Shown here one piece after another: positions 27,721 to 36,502 of a DNA stretch of 49,439 nucleotides. This stretch comes from a bacterium (lineage in GTDB: Bacteria > Margulisbacteria > Marinamargulisbacteria > JABIPA01), in the NCBI GenBank assembly GCA_018698675.1, contig JABIPA010000069.1, positions 1-49,439 on the forward strand, in the 5' to 3' direction. The notes under the pieces were generated by a model that was not told the origin of the DNA, did not search any database, and was given only the letters and a program-made list of their open reading frames with translations. Position numbers and translations under genes: made by a program. How positions within the stretch are numbered: the stretch's first letter is position 1; every line of letters begins with the position of its first letter.

Positions 27721-28654
27721 TCATCCTATCCACAGAGATCCCCCCTCCTCACAACCAATAATCCCCTCATTTAAAAAACATTCGATAAAACAAGCAACAT
27801 CCGCCTTGCTATCCTTTATTTCCCCACCCCGAGCCTCCTCGTAATTAATATCAACGTTCTTATCAAAAATTCCAAACAACTTTTCAGCTAATTCCTTAAT
27901 AGAAACAGAAACTCCGGTCCCAAGATTAATTACCTTTCCACAAACATTTTCGATTCTCAAAGAAGCATTAACATTCGCATTCACAACGTTATCAACATAA
28001 ACAAAATCCCGAGTCTGATGCCCATCTCCAAAAATAGTCACAGACTCTTCATTCTTAATCTTATTAATAAACTTCGCAATAACTCCAGAGTACTCAGATT
28101 CATCACTTTGCCCAGGGCCAAATACATTAAAATATCGAAAAACGACGGTAGGTACCGAAAACGTATCAGAATACAGCTTACACAAGTTTTCAGACAATTG
28201 TTTACCGGACAGCATAAGGAGACATCGGACGAAGTTTTGCACCTTCAGAAATAGGCATAGTATCCTGTTCTCCATATACTGAACAAGAAGATGAAAAAAT
28301 AAAAAAATCTATACCACTTTTTCTACAAGCTTCCAACAAGTTCAACGTCCCAAGTACATTATCTTTCAAATATTTTTCAGGAAATTTCAAAGACTCAGAA
28401 ACCGAGTTATTAGCAGCCAAATGAAACACACCATCTACTTTAGAAATTAATTCCAGACACAGTTTCGAATTTAAAATATCACCTTTGTAAATTGAAAGAA
28501 GCTTATGATTCAAATACTCCAATTCGAATTTATCCCCAAAAGCCGACGATATATCAAGAATCAATACCTGATACTTCTTATCCAATAACTTTTTAACAAG
28601 ATTCCATCCGATAAAGCCTAAGCCCCCAGTAACCAGAACTTTCTTATTTTTCAA
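27721..28654 (-). pseudogene. Frameshifted NAD-dependent sugar epimerase (extended SDR)
   Basis: Two frames together make one SDR epimerase of about 311 residues. The first (28654-28202) has TGGLGFIG, HLAANNSV and SSSCSVYGE, and stops just after SPYAVR. The second, entered near 28210, continues with SGKQLSENL, FRYFNVFGPGQ, FGDGHQTRDFVYVDNVV and GTGVSVSIKELA. The break falls in the catalytic YxxxK motif. Reading the two frames together restores YASGK or YAVRK depending on which base is skipped, so one extra base lies between about 28202 and 28212. The C-terminus after EIKDSKADV is also abnormal and lacks the usual final helix. A sequencing error or +1 frameshifting would be alternatives, but two defects favour decay. 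Confidence 0.8.
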
Positions 28655-28734
28655 AATTATTTCCTCTCATGTAGTCAAAGTTAAAAAGCTGTAATAACAT
28701 AATTAAATCAAAAAAATACTCCACGCAAAAAAAC

Positions 28735-29721
28735 TCACAAGGAAATATTACCAGCCATTCCTTTTACAAGCTGCCTATAAACCTCAAAAAAGTCACTCAA
28801 ACCAAGCTTTTCTCCACGAATAGACTCCCTCCCTTTAAAAAAAGGAAGCCCTACAACTAAATCATTGGAAAAATCATAAAAAGGAGACGTTTTTAAACAT
28901 TTCATAAATGTCTTCCTCCTAGCCCAAAAAGCCGTCTGTACAATATTAAACAATAATTTTTCATTAATATCCGAATCCGAATGTTTATCATTGTTTTCTA
29001 AGGTATCAATCTTAAATCCATCATTATCCATAGACCAAAACCGAGGAGTAAATTTTATTACACACGAATCAACCTTAGGCACCGGAAAAAAACTCCTCCT
29101 ACTCACATCAAACCCATAATCCACTAGAAAATGATATCTAGAAAAAACGGTCAAAGACGTATAAATTTTCTCCCCGGGAGCCGCTTTCAATTTCTCGCCA
29201 AATTCTTTCTGAAACATCAAAACAGCAAATTGAAAACAAGTTTTTTCTTTAGATAACTTTTGAACTATTTTTGCAGAAATATAATATGGAACATTCGCTA
29301 CAATTTTCGCATCACAGTTTTTTTCAATCCTTAAATTAGCTGACACACTAAACTCTAACAAATCCTTCAAAGACACCTTCAAAAAATCTATCAAAAAAAA
29401 TAACACTCGCTTATTTAAAGACTCAGACACCAACTCAACACAAGAACAGCCAATTCCCTCCACATTACGCCTAGATTCCAAAACATACCCCACGTCAGAC
29501 TCTAACAACCGATTGACAGTAGATTCAATACACCGACTATCAATCTCGACCACCAAAACAAGAGACACCTTCTCCGCCAACCTGTAAGTCAAATCACCCT
29601 CGCCACAACCAATCTCAATAACTTTATCTTGGGAATCTAAATCCGCATAATTCACTATTTTATCAAGAATATTATTATCCTTTAAAAAAACTTGTCCTAA
29701 ACGTTTACTTTGATTTTTCAT
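28735..29721 (-). CDS. rsmA: 16S rRNA dimethyladenosine transferase (KsgA/RsmA)
   Basis: Dimethylates the two adjacent adenines in the 3' hairpin of 16S rRNA. Signatures are LGQVFLKDNNILDKIV at the N-terminus, the SAM motif EIGCGEGDLT near 36-45, VVEID near 57, catalytic NVPYYIS near 140-146, the FQKEFGEKL segment, and FFPVPKVDS near 208. The length is 328, about 50-60 more than usual. Extra residues sit near 80-118, between the acidic SAM loop and the catalytic motif, and near 228-250. Core motifs are complete, so activity is expected. Confidence 0.92.
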   Translation of the reverse strand: MKNQSKRLGQVFLKDNNILDKIVNYADLDSQDKVIEIGCGEGDLTYRLAEKVSLVLVVEIDSRCIESTVNRLLESDVGYVLESRRNVEGIGCSCVELVSESLNKRVLFFLIDFLKVSLKDLLEFSVSANLRIEKNCDAKIVANVPYYISAKIVQKLSKEKTCFQFAVLMFQKEFGEKLKAAPGEKIYTSLTVFSRYHFLVDYGFDVSRRSFFPVPKVDSCVIKFTPRFWSMDNDGFKIDTLENNDKHSDSDINEKLLFNIVQTAFWARRKTFMKCLKTSPFYDFSNDLVVGLPFFKGRESIRGEKLGLSDFFEVYRQLVKGMAGNISL

Positions 29722-29823
29722 TTACCTAACTCTCACCACAAAAATTCATTAAACACTAAATCAATTACCTCTATAAAAGTTAATAGGCTAATTCTCGATT
29801 AATTAAAATCAGAACACCCTCAA

Positions 29824-30474
29824 TTAAAACTTAAACACATCCCCAACCCCACCAATCCTAAACACCCGTTTCAAAAATAAATAATGATTCATAGACGTAG
29901 TAGCATAATTTATTTCAAGCACTATCTTTTTCTTCCGAACAACAGACTTACTATGCAACTTCAACTGAAACCGTTTAATCAATTCCCCAATTTCCTGAAT
30001 AGCAACAACAGATTTAATTTCAATCTGCATATTAAACGTCTCTAAGGCCTTATCCTTATTACTAAACGGCTTAGAAATAAGTAAAAAGAAAAATATAACC
30101 GCCCACAAAAACACAGCCTGAAGAAAAAAACCTGCGCCCACAAGCATTCCCAACGCACTAGCAACCCACAAAGTCGCAGCAGTAGTAAGCCCCTTAATAA
30201 TATGTTTGGAATGAAGGATCGCTCCTCCCCCAATAAAACCTACCCCTGACACAATTTGAGCTGCTATCCGAGAAGGGTCTCCTTGATAAGAAAACTGAAA
30301 TGACAAATAAGTTAGCGCGGTAGAACCTAACGCAATCAAAGTGTGAGTCTTTAATCCCGCCGGCTTACCTTTAACTTCCCGTTCAAGACCTATCAAGCTG
30401 CCTAAAATTAAAGACAGCAAACATCGCACTAAAAAATCTACCGGAATAAAAAAATTGGGAACTGGAATTACCAT
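29824..30474 (-). CDS. MgtC/SapB family membrane protein
   Basis: 216 residues. The MgtC core is seen at about 15-45 (LGSLIGLEREVKGKPAGLKTHTLIALGS) with four or five membrane helices up to about residue 135. The segment GVGFIGGGAILHSKHIIKGLTTAATLWVASALGM is diagnostic. A soluble C-terminal domain of about 75 residues follows. Family members take part in Mg2+ limitation responses and may modulate the ATP synthase, though their biochemical role is debated. AAGG lies six bases before the ATG. It starts 12 bases after trpG, so it appears to be in the trp operon, an unusual association. Confidence 0.9.
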   Translation of the reverse strand: MVIPVPNFFIPVDFLVRCLLSLILGSLIGLEREVKGKPAGLKTHTLIALGSTALTYLSFQFSYQGDPSRIAAQIVSGVGFIGGGAILHSKHIIKGLTTAATLWVASALGMLVGAGFFLQAVFLWAVIFFFLLISKPFSNKDKALETFNMQIEIKSVVAIQEIGELIKRFQLKLHSKSVVRKKKIVLEINYATTSMNHYLFLKRVFRIGGVGDVFKF

Positions 30475-30486
30475 AACAAACCTTTT

Positions 30487-31053
30487 TTACACTAAGTCCA
30501 AAAAATTTCGTAAAATATCTTTACCATTTTCCGTCAAAATAGATTCAGGATGAAACTGAATTCCCTCCAGAGGATACTTTCTATGACGAATACCCATTAT
30601 GACCCCGTCGTCAGTTTGAGCAGTCAATTCTAATTCTTCAGGAATCGTTGTTGGATCTAGCACCAACGAATGATACCGAGTAGCAACAAAAGGATTAGGA
30701 ACATTACAAAACACAGTCTTCCCATCATGCTTAACATCCGACGTCTTCCCATGCATCAAAGTAGGAGCATACGTAATTTTACCCCCAAATATTTCCGAGA
30801 TAACCTGATGCCCTAAACACACGCCCAGAATAGGAACCTTCTTATAAAAATGACGAACAACATCCGCAGACACCCCCGCGTCCGAAGGCCTCCCAGGCCC
30901 AGGAGAAATCACAATATGATTCGGCCGTTCAGCTTCAATATCCTCAATCGTGCACTTATCATTCCGAAAAACAACAATATCCTGCCCCAATTCCCCCAGG
31001 TATTGAACCAAGTTATAAGTAAACGAGTCATAATTATCAATAACAACTAACAT
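30487..31053 (-). CDS. trpG: Anthranilate synthase component II (glutamine amidotransferase)
   Basis: 188 residues, the usual size. It supplies ammonia from glutamine to TrpE for anthranilate synthesis. The class I amidotransferase triad is present: Cys in GVCLGHQVI near 79, and His-x-Glu in GIQFHPESILT near 169. The N-terminal VIDNYDSFTYNLVQYLGELG and SPGPGRPSDAG are typical of TrpG/PabA. It can serve both tryptophan and folate synthesis if no separate PabA exists. It lies downstream of trpE but is separated from it by 288 bases that contain a tandem repeat. Confidence 0.93.
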   Translation of the reverse strand: MLVVIDNYDSFTYNLVQYLGELGQDIVVFRNDKCTIEDIEAERPNHIVISPGPGRPSDAGVSADVVRHFYKKVPILGVCLGHQVISEIFGGKITYAPTLMHGKTSDVKHDGKTVFCNVPNPFVATRYHSLVLDPTTIPEELELTAQTDDGVIMGIRHRKYPLEGIQFHPESILTENGKDILRNFLDLV

Positions 31054-31106
31054 AAAATAAAAACCTCTAAACTCTCAATAAAATTATCCATTCAATTCAA
31101 ATAAAA

Positions 31107-31306
31107 ATCCCCAGTTCCCCCAAAGTAGTCTCACCCGCGCATATAAGCCGTATACACAAAATTGCCCGTTTTCAGATTTATATGCCGTGTATATCTATAC
31201 ACAAATAAATCCCGTTCCCCCAAAACAGTCTCACCCGCGCATATAACCCGTATACATAAAAATGCCCGTTTTCAGATTTATATGCCGTGTATATCTATAC
31301 ACAAAT
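31107..31306. repeat. Two-copy 100-bp tandem repeat between trpE and trpG
   Basis: Copies at about 31107-31206 and 31207-31306 are offset by exactly 100 bases and agree at most positions; for example TCACCCGCGCATATAA and the GCCCGTTTTCAGATTTATAT region are shared. Each copy ends in a perfect 7-bp inverted repeat with a 2-base loop, GTGTATA-TC-TATACAC (31187-31202 and 31287-31302). Copy 1 also has an upstream GTATACAC (31150-31157) that could pair with the same arm, giving alternative structures. No open frame is evident in the repeat. Confidence 0.85.
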
Positions 31307-31341
31307 ACAAATATGGAAGCGGACATTTTCATGTAGATGGG

Positions 31342-32751
31342 TTATAGGCATGCCATAACCATGCCTTTGGCTTTGTTCCTTGTTTCCTGAAACTCATTTT
31401 CAGGAACAGAATCTGCAACAACCCCTGCTCCAGCCTGCACATAATATTTATCATTTTCATAAATAATCGTTCGAATCGCAATACAAAAATCCATATTCCC
31501 TCGAAAGTCAAAATACCCAATCGCCCCGGAATAAATGCCACGTTTTTCGGGCTCTAGCTTATCGATAATTTCTATCGCCCTAATTTTAGGAGCACCACTA
31601 ACCGTTCCACAAGGAAACGTCGCCTTAAATAAATCAAAGGCATTTTTAGAATCATCTATTTTACCTTCAACATTCGAAACCATATGTAAAACATGAGAGT
31701 ATTTTTCAATTTCCTTAATCGAAGTTGTCTTAACCGAATTATATTTACAAACTCGCCCCAAGTCATTTCGTCCTAAATCAACTAACATAATATGTTCTGC
31801 ACATTCTTTTTCGTCATTTAGTAATGATTCAATCATTTCGTCTTCTTTTCCAATTATCCGAGGCCTTGTCCCTGCAATTGGTCGTAACGTAGCGTGGTCA
31901 TCTTCCAATCGAACTAAAATTTCAGGTGATGTCCCGATAATTATCTGTTTCTCAAATTGAAAGTAAAACATATAAGGAGACGGATTCACGGACCGAAGTT
32001 TTCGATAGACTTCAAACGGTTTTTTCTTAGAATCTATACTAAATTTTTGAGACAAGACAAGTTGAAAGACATCTCCTTCATAAATATGATCTTTAACCTT
32101 ATCAACATGCTTTAAAAAGTCTTCTTTTTTGTAATTTGAATTCGTTTTTGAATAAGGATCCTTAACTGACTGGGAATCAATATCGACATGATACTCCGTT
32201 AATGGTTTTTTAATCAGAGTCTCAATCTCATCCAACCGCTTTCTCGCTCCAGATTCATCACCATCAATACTCCATACAAGTAAAATAATTCGTCGTTTAA
32301 CATGATCAAAAATTATCATGACACGAGGAAACATAAATTGACCTTTTACAGTATCTTTGTTTGTTCCTTTCAAAGAAACGGGTTCAATATCTTCAATAAT
32401 TTCCCATGGAAAAAAACCAACGGCTCCCCCAACAAATTTTGGAAGCCCCTCGACATGCTCAATTTCAAATCTAGACATCAAATTTTCAAGAGCATCAATC
32501 GGATTATCTTCATAGTTATAGGAATTTCCACTAATATCAACAGAAATAGATTCGCCTTTGGCCTGAAACGTACAAAAAGGATCCAGTCCAACAAAAGAGT
32601 ACCGTGCAATATTCTCTCCCCCAGTAACACTCTCTAGTAAAAAACTATTCACGCCCCCTAATTTCATGTACAAAGAAACTGGAGTTTCAAGGTCTCCTAA
32701 CATTTCCTTAAATACAGGTTTCAATTTAAAAGTTGGGATTGTCGTTTTCAT
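31342..32751 (-). CDS. trpE: Anthranilate synthase component I
   Basis: 469 residues. It converts chorismate to anthranilate with ammonia from TrpG. The N-terminal FLLESVTGGENIARYSF near 36-52 includes the LLES element of the tryptophan feedback site, which argues for TrpE rather than PabB. The chorismate-binding domain shows GTSPEILVR, RPIAGTRPR, DLGRNDLGRVC, FPCGTVSGAPKIRAIEIID near 390, and the C-terminal QAGAGVVADSVPENEFQET. Its start lies three bases after the GAF/GGDEF-like gene, so transcription of trp genes is tied to glmU and that regulator-like protein. A short inverted repeat (GGCATG/CATGCC) lies within its last codons. Confidence 0.94.
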   Translation of the reverse strand: MKTTIPTFKLKPVFKEMLGDLETPVSLYMKLGGVNSFLLESVTGGENIARYSFVGLDPFCTFQAKGESISVDISGNSYNYEDNPIDALENLMSRFEIEHVEGLPKFVGGAVGFFPWEIIEDIEPVSLKGTNKDTVKGQFMFPRVMIIFDHVKRRIILLVWSIDGDESGARKRLDEIETLIKKPLTEYHVDIDSQSVKDPYSKTNSNYKKEDFLKHVDKVKDHIYEGDVFQLVLSQKFSIDSKKKPFEVYRKLRSVNPSPYMFYFQFEKQIIIGTSPEILVRLEDDHATLRPIAGTRPRIIGKEDEMIESLLNDEKECAEHIMLVDLGRNDLGRVCKYNSVKTTSIKEIEKYSHVLHMVSNVEGKIDDSKNAFDLFKATFPCGTVSGAPKIRAIEIIDKLEPEKRGIYSGAIGYFDFRGNMDFCIAIRTIIYENDKYYVQAGAGVVADSVPENEFQETRNKAKGMVMACL

Positions 32752-32754
32752 AAA

Positions 32755-34452
32755 TTAAAACTTAGAACTTGGTTGTAACTCAGCACAAATAGAACGAAAA
32801 GATACGCTCTGGCAGGTAGTTGATTGCTTTGCAAAATCAAGAGCTTTATCCGCCATCAAAATAAGATCATTTTTATAATCAATTCCTTCTGATACATCAT
32901 TAAAGACAATGTCTTCAGCATTTAAAACAATGTCTTTATCGGAAGAAACTCCAACTTGAATAGGAAACGATGCAAACCCAATAACAGAGCTCAAATTAAT
33001 TTGAGAAGCCGCCGCGTCCTCAAGGTACTTCATCCTACTATTATGAACCCGTTTAAAATGTTCATTCCATAAGTTTTTGACCCAACCTCGTACATTCTGA
33101 TCTTTATCAAGGTCTACAACATTTACAGAGGAAACGCCTTCTAGTTCAAGTAAAACCTTATCTTTGTCACCATTAGAATTTATTATTTTCATCAATTGAT
33201 AATTACGATGATCAACAAATTCAGAAACAGCATTTGCCAAAATAGACGCCTGCTTCGAGTTTGTATTTCTGATCAAAACCCCAAATTCATCAAAATCAAA
33301 TCGTCCCATCAAAGCCCCATTTACTAAGAATTTCTGAATCCCTATTTTTAAAGACGCTACAAGCTGATTACAAAGGTCGTTACCAAACGACTCTTTTAAT
33401 TCGGATAAACCATTTAATTGAATCTTTAATAAAGACAGGTTCAAACTATTTCTATCACAAAAATCAATTTCATTTTCGATACATTTTAAAAATGAACCTT
33501 TGCTATACAATCCCGTATCTTTTTCAAGAGATATATTAAATACATCATCAATAGAAACGCCAACAAATAAATCACCTAATTCACGTACAATATCCCAAAC
33601 CGTCGTGTAATCCCGTAACTCGAAAGAACAGGATGCATCTCTATAAAAGGTAAACAATCCAATAATTTCGGCTCCAGCCTTAATAGGAAACGCAAGAACG
33701 GCAACATCTCCAGTATCAGATAACAACGGAGAATCCAATTCTCGTTCGAATACAGGGGTCCCAACAAGTGCCGCCTCCAAAACAGTATCCTTCACATTAA
33801 ATAATTGTCCTTTAAAAAAAGAATTATCCGTTGACGAATAAACAAGAGTTTTTGAATCGTGTTTTAAGGAAACAACACATTTTGCACCTTCAAAGAAAGA
33901 GGTCATATACCGAGTAATTTCATCTATTTTCTTCTCAATTTGGAAGCTAGAATTTATAAATTTCAAACATTTAGTTTCAAAGTTTTTATGTGAAATTGTT
34001 TGCTCAAACCCTTTCCGAGCAATCAAAAACAATTTCCTTTCCAAAATTATTTTTTTGACCAATTCTTTATCCGAAAAACTATCCAACTTTTGAGACTGTC
34101 TTAACGTTCGTATATCTAAAAATATTTTTAATAATTTCTGCAATTTTTCTTTAGAGTCAGTAAAACTAACGATCGCATCACAATCATTAACCCATTCTCT
34201 ATTAACAGTAAGGTCGTTATGACAAGCCACCCATAATGCACCGGTTTGCGAGTTCATTTTTATCTTTTCAAATTCAGAGTCAAACCTCAAGTTCGGCACA
34301 ACAATCAAAATATCAGGGGAGGAATGTTGACAATATTGAGAAAAACGCAAGGCATCCGTCTCTACATGTACAAGAACTTTTTCATGTACACGAACGGATT
34401 CCAATTTATCAATAAACAAAGGGAATTCAATATTAGTGAGAATTTTAATCAA
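32755..34452 (-). CDS. Signalling protein with receiver-like, GAF-like and degenerate GGDEF domains
   Basis: 565 residues. The first 115 resemble a response-regulator fold by pattern (ILTNIEFPLFI, DILIVVPN, ALWVACHND), but I see no clear phosphoacceptor Asp. A helical linker follows, then a GAF-like domain (about 150-300). From about 310 there is a GGDEF-type fold starting DTGLYSKGSFLKCIE and containing GRFDFDEFGVLI where GGDEF should be. The two glycines are gone, so diguanylate cyclase activity is unlikely and it may bind a nucleotide or act structurally. It sits between glmU and trpE with three-base gaps on each side. No membrane segment is seen. Domain calls beyond the GGDEF remnant are tentative. 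Confidence 0.65.
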   Translation of the reverse strand: MIKILTNIEFPLFIDKLESVRVHEKVLVHVETDALRFSQYCQHSSPDILIVVPNLRFDSEFEKIKMNSQTGALWVACHNDLTVNREWVNDCDAIVSFTDSKEKLQKLLKIFLDIRTLRQSQKLDSFSDKELVKKIILERKLFLIARKGFEQTISHKNFETKCLKFINSSFQIEKKIDEITRYMTSFFEGAKCVVSLKHDSKTLVYSSTDNSFFKGQLFNVKDTVLEAALVGTPVFERELDSPLLSDTGDVAVLAFPIKAGAEIIGLFTFYRDASCSFELRDYTTVWDIVRELGDLFVGVSIDDVFNISLEKDTGLYSKGSFLKCIENEIDFCDRNSLNLSLLKIQLNGLSELKESFGNDLCNQLVASLKIGIQKFLVNGALMGRFDFDEFGVLIRNTNSKQASILANAVSEFVDHRNYQLMKIINSNGDKDKVLLELEGVSSVNVVDLDKDQNVRGWVKNLWNEHFKRVHNSRMKYLEDAAASQINLSSVIGFASFPIQVGVSSDKDIVLNAEDIVFNDVSEGIDYKNDLILMADKALDFAKQSTTCQSVSFRSICAELQPSSKF

Positions 34453-34455
34453 ATT

Positions 34456-35430
34456 TTACCCTATATCTCCACTAAACGACCGGTTCTCAAAGGCACGAAC
34501 TACGGTTGAGTCCTCTAAATTCACGTCTGTTAACAAGGTATGCGATTCTATAATACAATTTTTACCAATCACCGAGCGTCCTTTAATAACTGAAAAAGGA
34601 TGGATAACCGTATCTTCTCCAATATAAACGTCTTGATCAATAAATGTAGATTTGGGATCAATTATCGAAACACCAGATAGCATAAGCTCTTGATTCTTTT
34701 TGTCAAAACCAATTCCATTCAAAACAGCAAGGTCTTGTCTCGTATTAGCACCCAATACTTCAGTGAAGTCGCCCAAACAATAAGCCCCAACACGTTCTTT
34801 CTTTTCTTTTAAAATATGAATAATATCCGTCAAATAATATTCACCTTGAGTATTATTCGTTCCTAACTCAGCAAGTCCATCAACTAAAAATGTTTTATCA
34901 AAACAAAATACGCCCGTATTAATTTCCTTAACTAGTAATTCCTCAGAACTACAGTCTTTCGCTTCCGTGATACCTAACAGTTCCCCATCGGAAGCTCTTA
35001 TAATTCTTCCATATCTAGCCGGGTCATCCAAACTAGCGGTTAAAACAGTTGCTTTAGCCTTCGATTTATTATGTTCTTGAACCAAACTATTTAGGGTGTC
35101 TGGTGATATTAAAGGGCAGTCTCCAGCTAACACCAACACAACGTCGGAGGTGTCTTTATTAAACTCATTTGCCGCTTGAAGAACAGCATGACCAGTTCCT
35201 AGTTGTTCTCTTTGCTCAACAAAGGTAAGGCTGTCATTAGAAAAAGATCCTTTAATAGAATCGCCTCCAAATCCGACAACAATAAAAATTTGATCTGCCG
35301 AAATCTTTCCTAAGGAATCCACAACATGATGCACCATAGGTTTCCCACAAACAGGGTGTAACACTTTAGGAATCGATGATTTCATTCGAGTTCCTTTTCC
35401 CGCCGCCAAAACTACTCCGATTAAACTCAT
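34456..35430 (-). CDS. glmU: GlmU-type N-acetylglucosamine-1-phosphate uridyltransferase with truncated acetyltransferase domain
   Basis: The N-terminal pyrophosphorylase domain is complete: LAAGKGTRMKSSIPKVLHPVCGKPM, EQREQLGTGHAV near 75, the metal-binding DCPL, and YLTDII near 205. It makes UDP-GlcNAc from GlcNAc-1-P and UTP. Full GlmU has about 450 residues with a long left-handed beta-helix that acetylates glucosamine-1-P. Here only a few hexapeptide coils are present (about 245-310) and the protein ends at about 324 residues, before the region with the catalytic His. The acetylation step must be done by another protein. The ATG at 35430, behind GGTGG, is preferred over 35448. It leads an apparent operon with the GAF/GGDEF-like gene, trpE and possibly trpG. 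Confidence 0.85.
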   Translation of the reverse strand: MSLIGVVLAAGKGTRMKSSIPKVLHPVCGKPMVHHVVDSLGKISADQIFIVVGFGGDSIKGSFSNDSLTFVEQREQLGTGHAVLQAANEFNKDTSDVVLVLAGDCPLISPDTLNSLVQEHNKSKAKATVLTASLDDPARYGRIIRASDGELLGITEAKDCSSEELLVKEINTGVFCFDKTFLVDGLAELGTNNTQGEYYLTDIIHILKEKKERVGAYCLGDFTEVLGANTRQDLAVLNGIGFDKKNQELMLSGVSIIDPKSTFIDQDVYIGEDTVIHPFSVIKGRSVIGKNCIIESHTLLTDVNLEDSTVVRAFENRSFSGDIG

Positions 35431-35469
35431 AATACCACCATTTTTCACTTCAATTTTTAATTCTAATTC

Positions 35470-35497
35470 TTGAACGTTTACCGTACATTATGATAAT
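35470..35497 (+). promoter_or_regulatory. Putative promoter of hpf with overlapping palindrome
   Basis: TTGAAC (35470-35475), a 16-base spacer and GATAAT (35492-35497) lie about 55 bases before the hpf start. A perfect palindrome ATGATA-A-TATCAT (35490-35502) covers the -10 box and could be an operator. The divergent glmU gene starts 40 bases to the left. Confidence 0.45.
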
Positions 35498-35553
35498 ATC
35501 ATTGTGCCCTAAAAATAACAAAAAAGAAAAAATTCTCGTAGTAGGTGGAAATC

Positions 35554-36099
35554 ATGAAATTAAACATTAAATCACGACACTCGAACGTATCTCCTGCAGT
35601 AAAAGAATATGCAGAAAAAAAAATATCAAAAATGGACCGGTTTTTTGCAAACATTCAAGAAATCGTTATTGATTTTGACATTCTAAAAAATAAAGATGAC
35701 ACAGAGAGGCAATATGCTTCAGCAACTGTATGGGCATCTGGAACAATTTTAAGAGCTCAGGAAACATCAGAAACACTATACGCAAGTATCGATTCAATTT
35801 TTGACAAACTTGAAAAGCAACTAAAAAAATACAATGAAAAATTAAAAGAACGTAAAGTTAGTTCGGACAATAAATTATTTGCTCAAACAAAAAACGTAAA
35901 AACTAACGAAAACTCTAACCACAAAAAGTCTCATCTTCAAACAAGAGAATACAGACCAAAACCGTTAAGCCCTGAAGATGCAGCAAGTATTATTATTGAA
36001 GAACATTTAGATTTCTTAATGTTCAGAAACTCAACAACCGAAGAAATTAACGTAATTTACCCAACAAACTCTGGCGAGTTTGAATTGATGGAACCTTAA
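35554..36099 (+). CDS. hpf: Ribosome hibernation promoting factor, long form
   Basis: 181 residues. The N-terminal YfiA/RaiA domain (about 1-100, KLNIKSRHSNVSPAVKEYAEKKI, then ATVWASGTILRAQETSETLYASIDSIFDKLEKQL) binds the 30S decoding site in stationary phase. A charged linker leads to the C-terminal dimerisation domain (about 125-181, KPLSPEDAASIIIEEHLDFLMFRN, then INVIY), which makes the long form able to form 100S ribosome dimers alone. The ATG at 35554 has AGGTGG five bases upstream; a GTG nine bases earlier is less likely. It is monocistronic and divergent from glmU. Confidence 0.93.
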   Translation: MKLNIKSRHSNVSPAVKEYAEKKISKMDRFFANIQEIVIDFDILKNKDDTERQYASATVWASGTILRAQETSETLYASIDSIFDKLEKQLKKYNEKLKERKVSSDNKLFAQTKNVKTNENSNHKKSHLQTREYRPKPLSPEDAASIIIEEHLDFLMFRNSTTEEINVIYPTNSGEFELMEP

Positions 36100-36118
36100 A
36101 ACCAACTAAATATTCGTT

Positions 36119-36502
36119 CTAAAGCCAGTTAAAGGAAGGAAGTTCAGTTAGCTTATTATTTTTTAATAATGCTAATTGAACCCAAGCCTTTCCAATTAAA
36201 ATTCTTTCCTCTCCATTTACCTTAAATATTTCATAGTCAACTTTAAACCGAACTTTTCGCACGTCAGCTACCGTCAATTTAATACTCAAAACATCTCCAA
36301 TAGAAGATTCTTTAGACATTCTAACGCCCGTTTCTGTAGCGACTAGCCGACAATCTTCACCACCAAAGTTATTTTCAGATACGTCCTTTGACTCAAAAAA
36401 TTCGACTCTAACATCATGTAAAATATGTTGAACCTCGATTATTCCTAAATGATTTCCATAGTTCATATCTGAAACACGAAGTCGTCGTGAGAAAAAAGTC
36501 AT
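36119..36502 (-). CDS. YbgC-like 4HBT acyl-CoA thioesterase
   Basis: 127 residues of the single hot-dog fold. The N-terminal RVSDMNYGNHLGIIEVQHILHDVRVEFF aligns with the 4-hydroxybenzoyl-CoA thioesterase motif. The usual YxDTDxxGHVNNxxYL appears here as RVSDMNYGNHLG, with Asp and His kept. It would cleave an acyl-CoA, with unknown chain length. It overlaps the fabG stop by four bases (ATGA), so the two genes are coupled, suggesting a lipid or acyl-related job. It could alternatively be a non-catalytic family member. Confidence 0.75.
   Translation of the reverse strand: MTFFSRRLRVSDMNYGNHLGIIEVQHILHDVRVEFFESKDVSENNFGGEDCRLVATETGVRMSKESSIGDVLSIKLTVADVRKVRFKVDYEIFKVNGEERILIGKAWVQLALLKNNKLTELPSFNWL

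Noticed and set aside
31107-31306. Possible CRISPR array in the trpE-trpG gap
   Set aside because: Only two copies of a 100-bp unit without spacers; no cas genes nearby.
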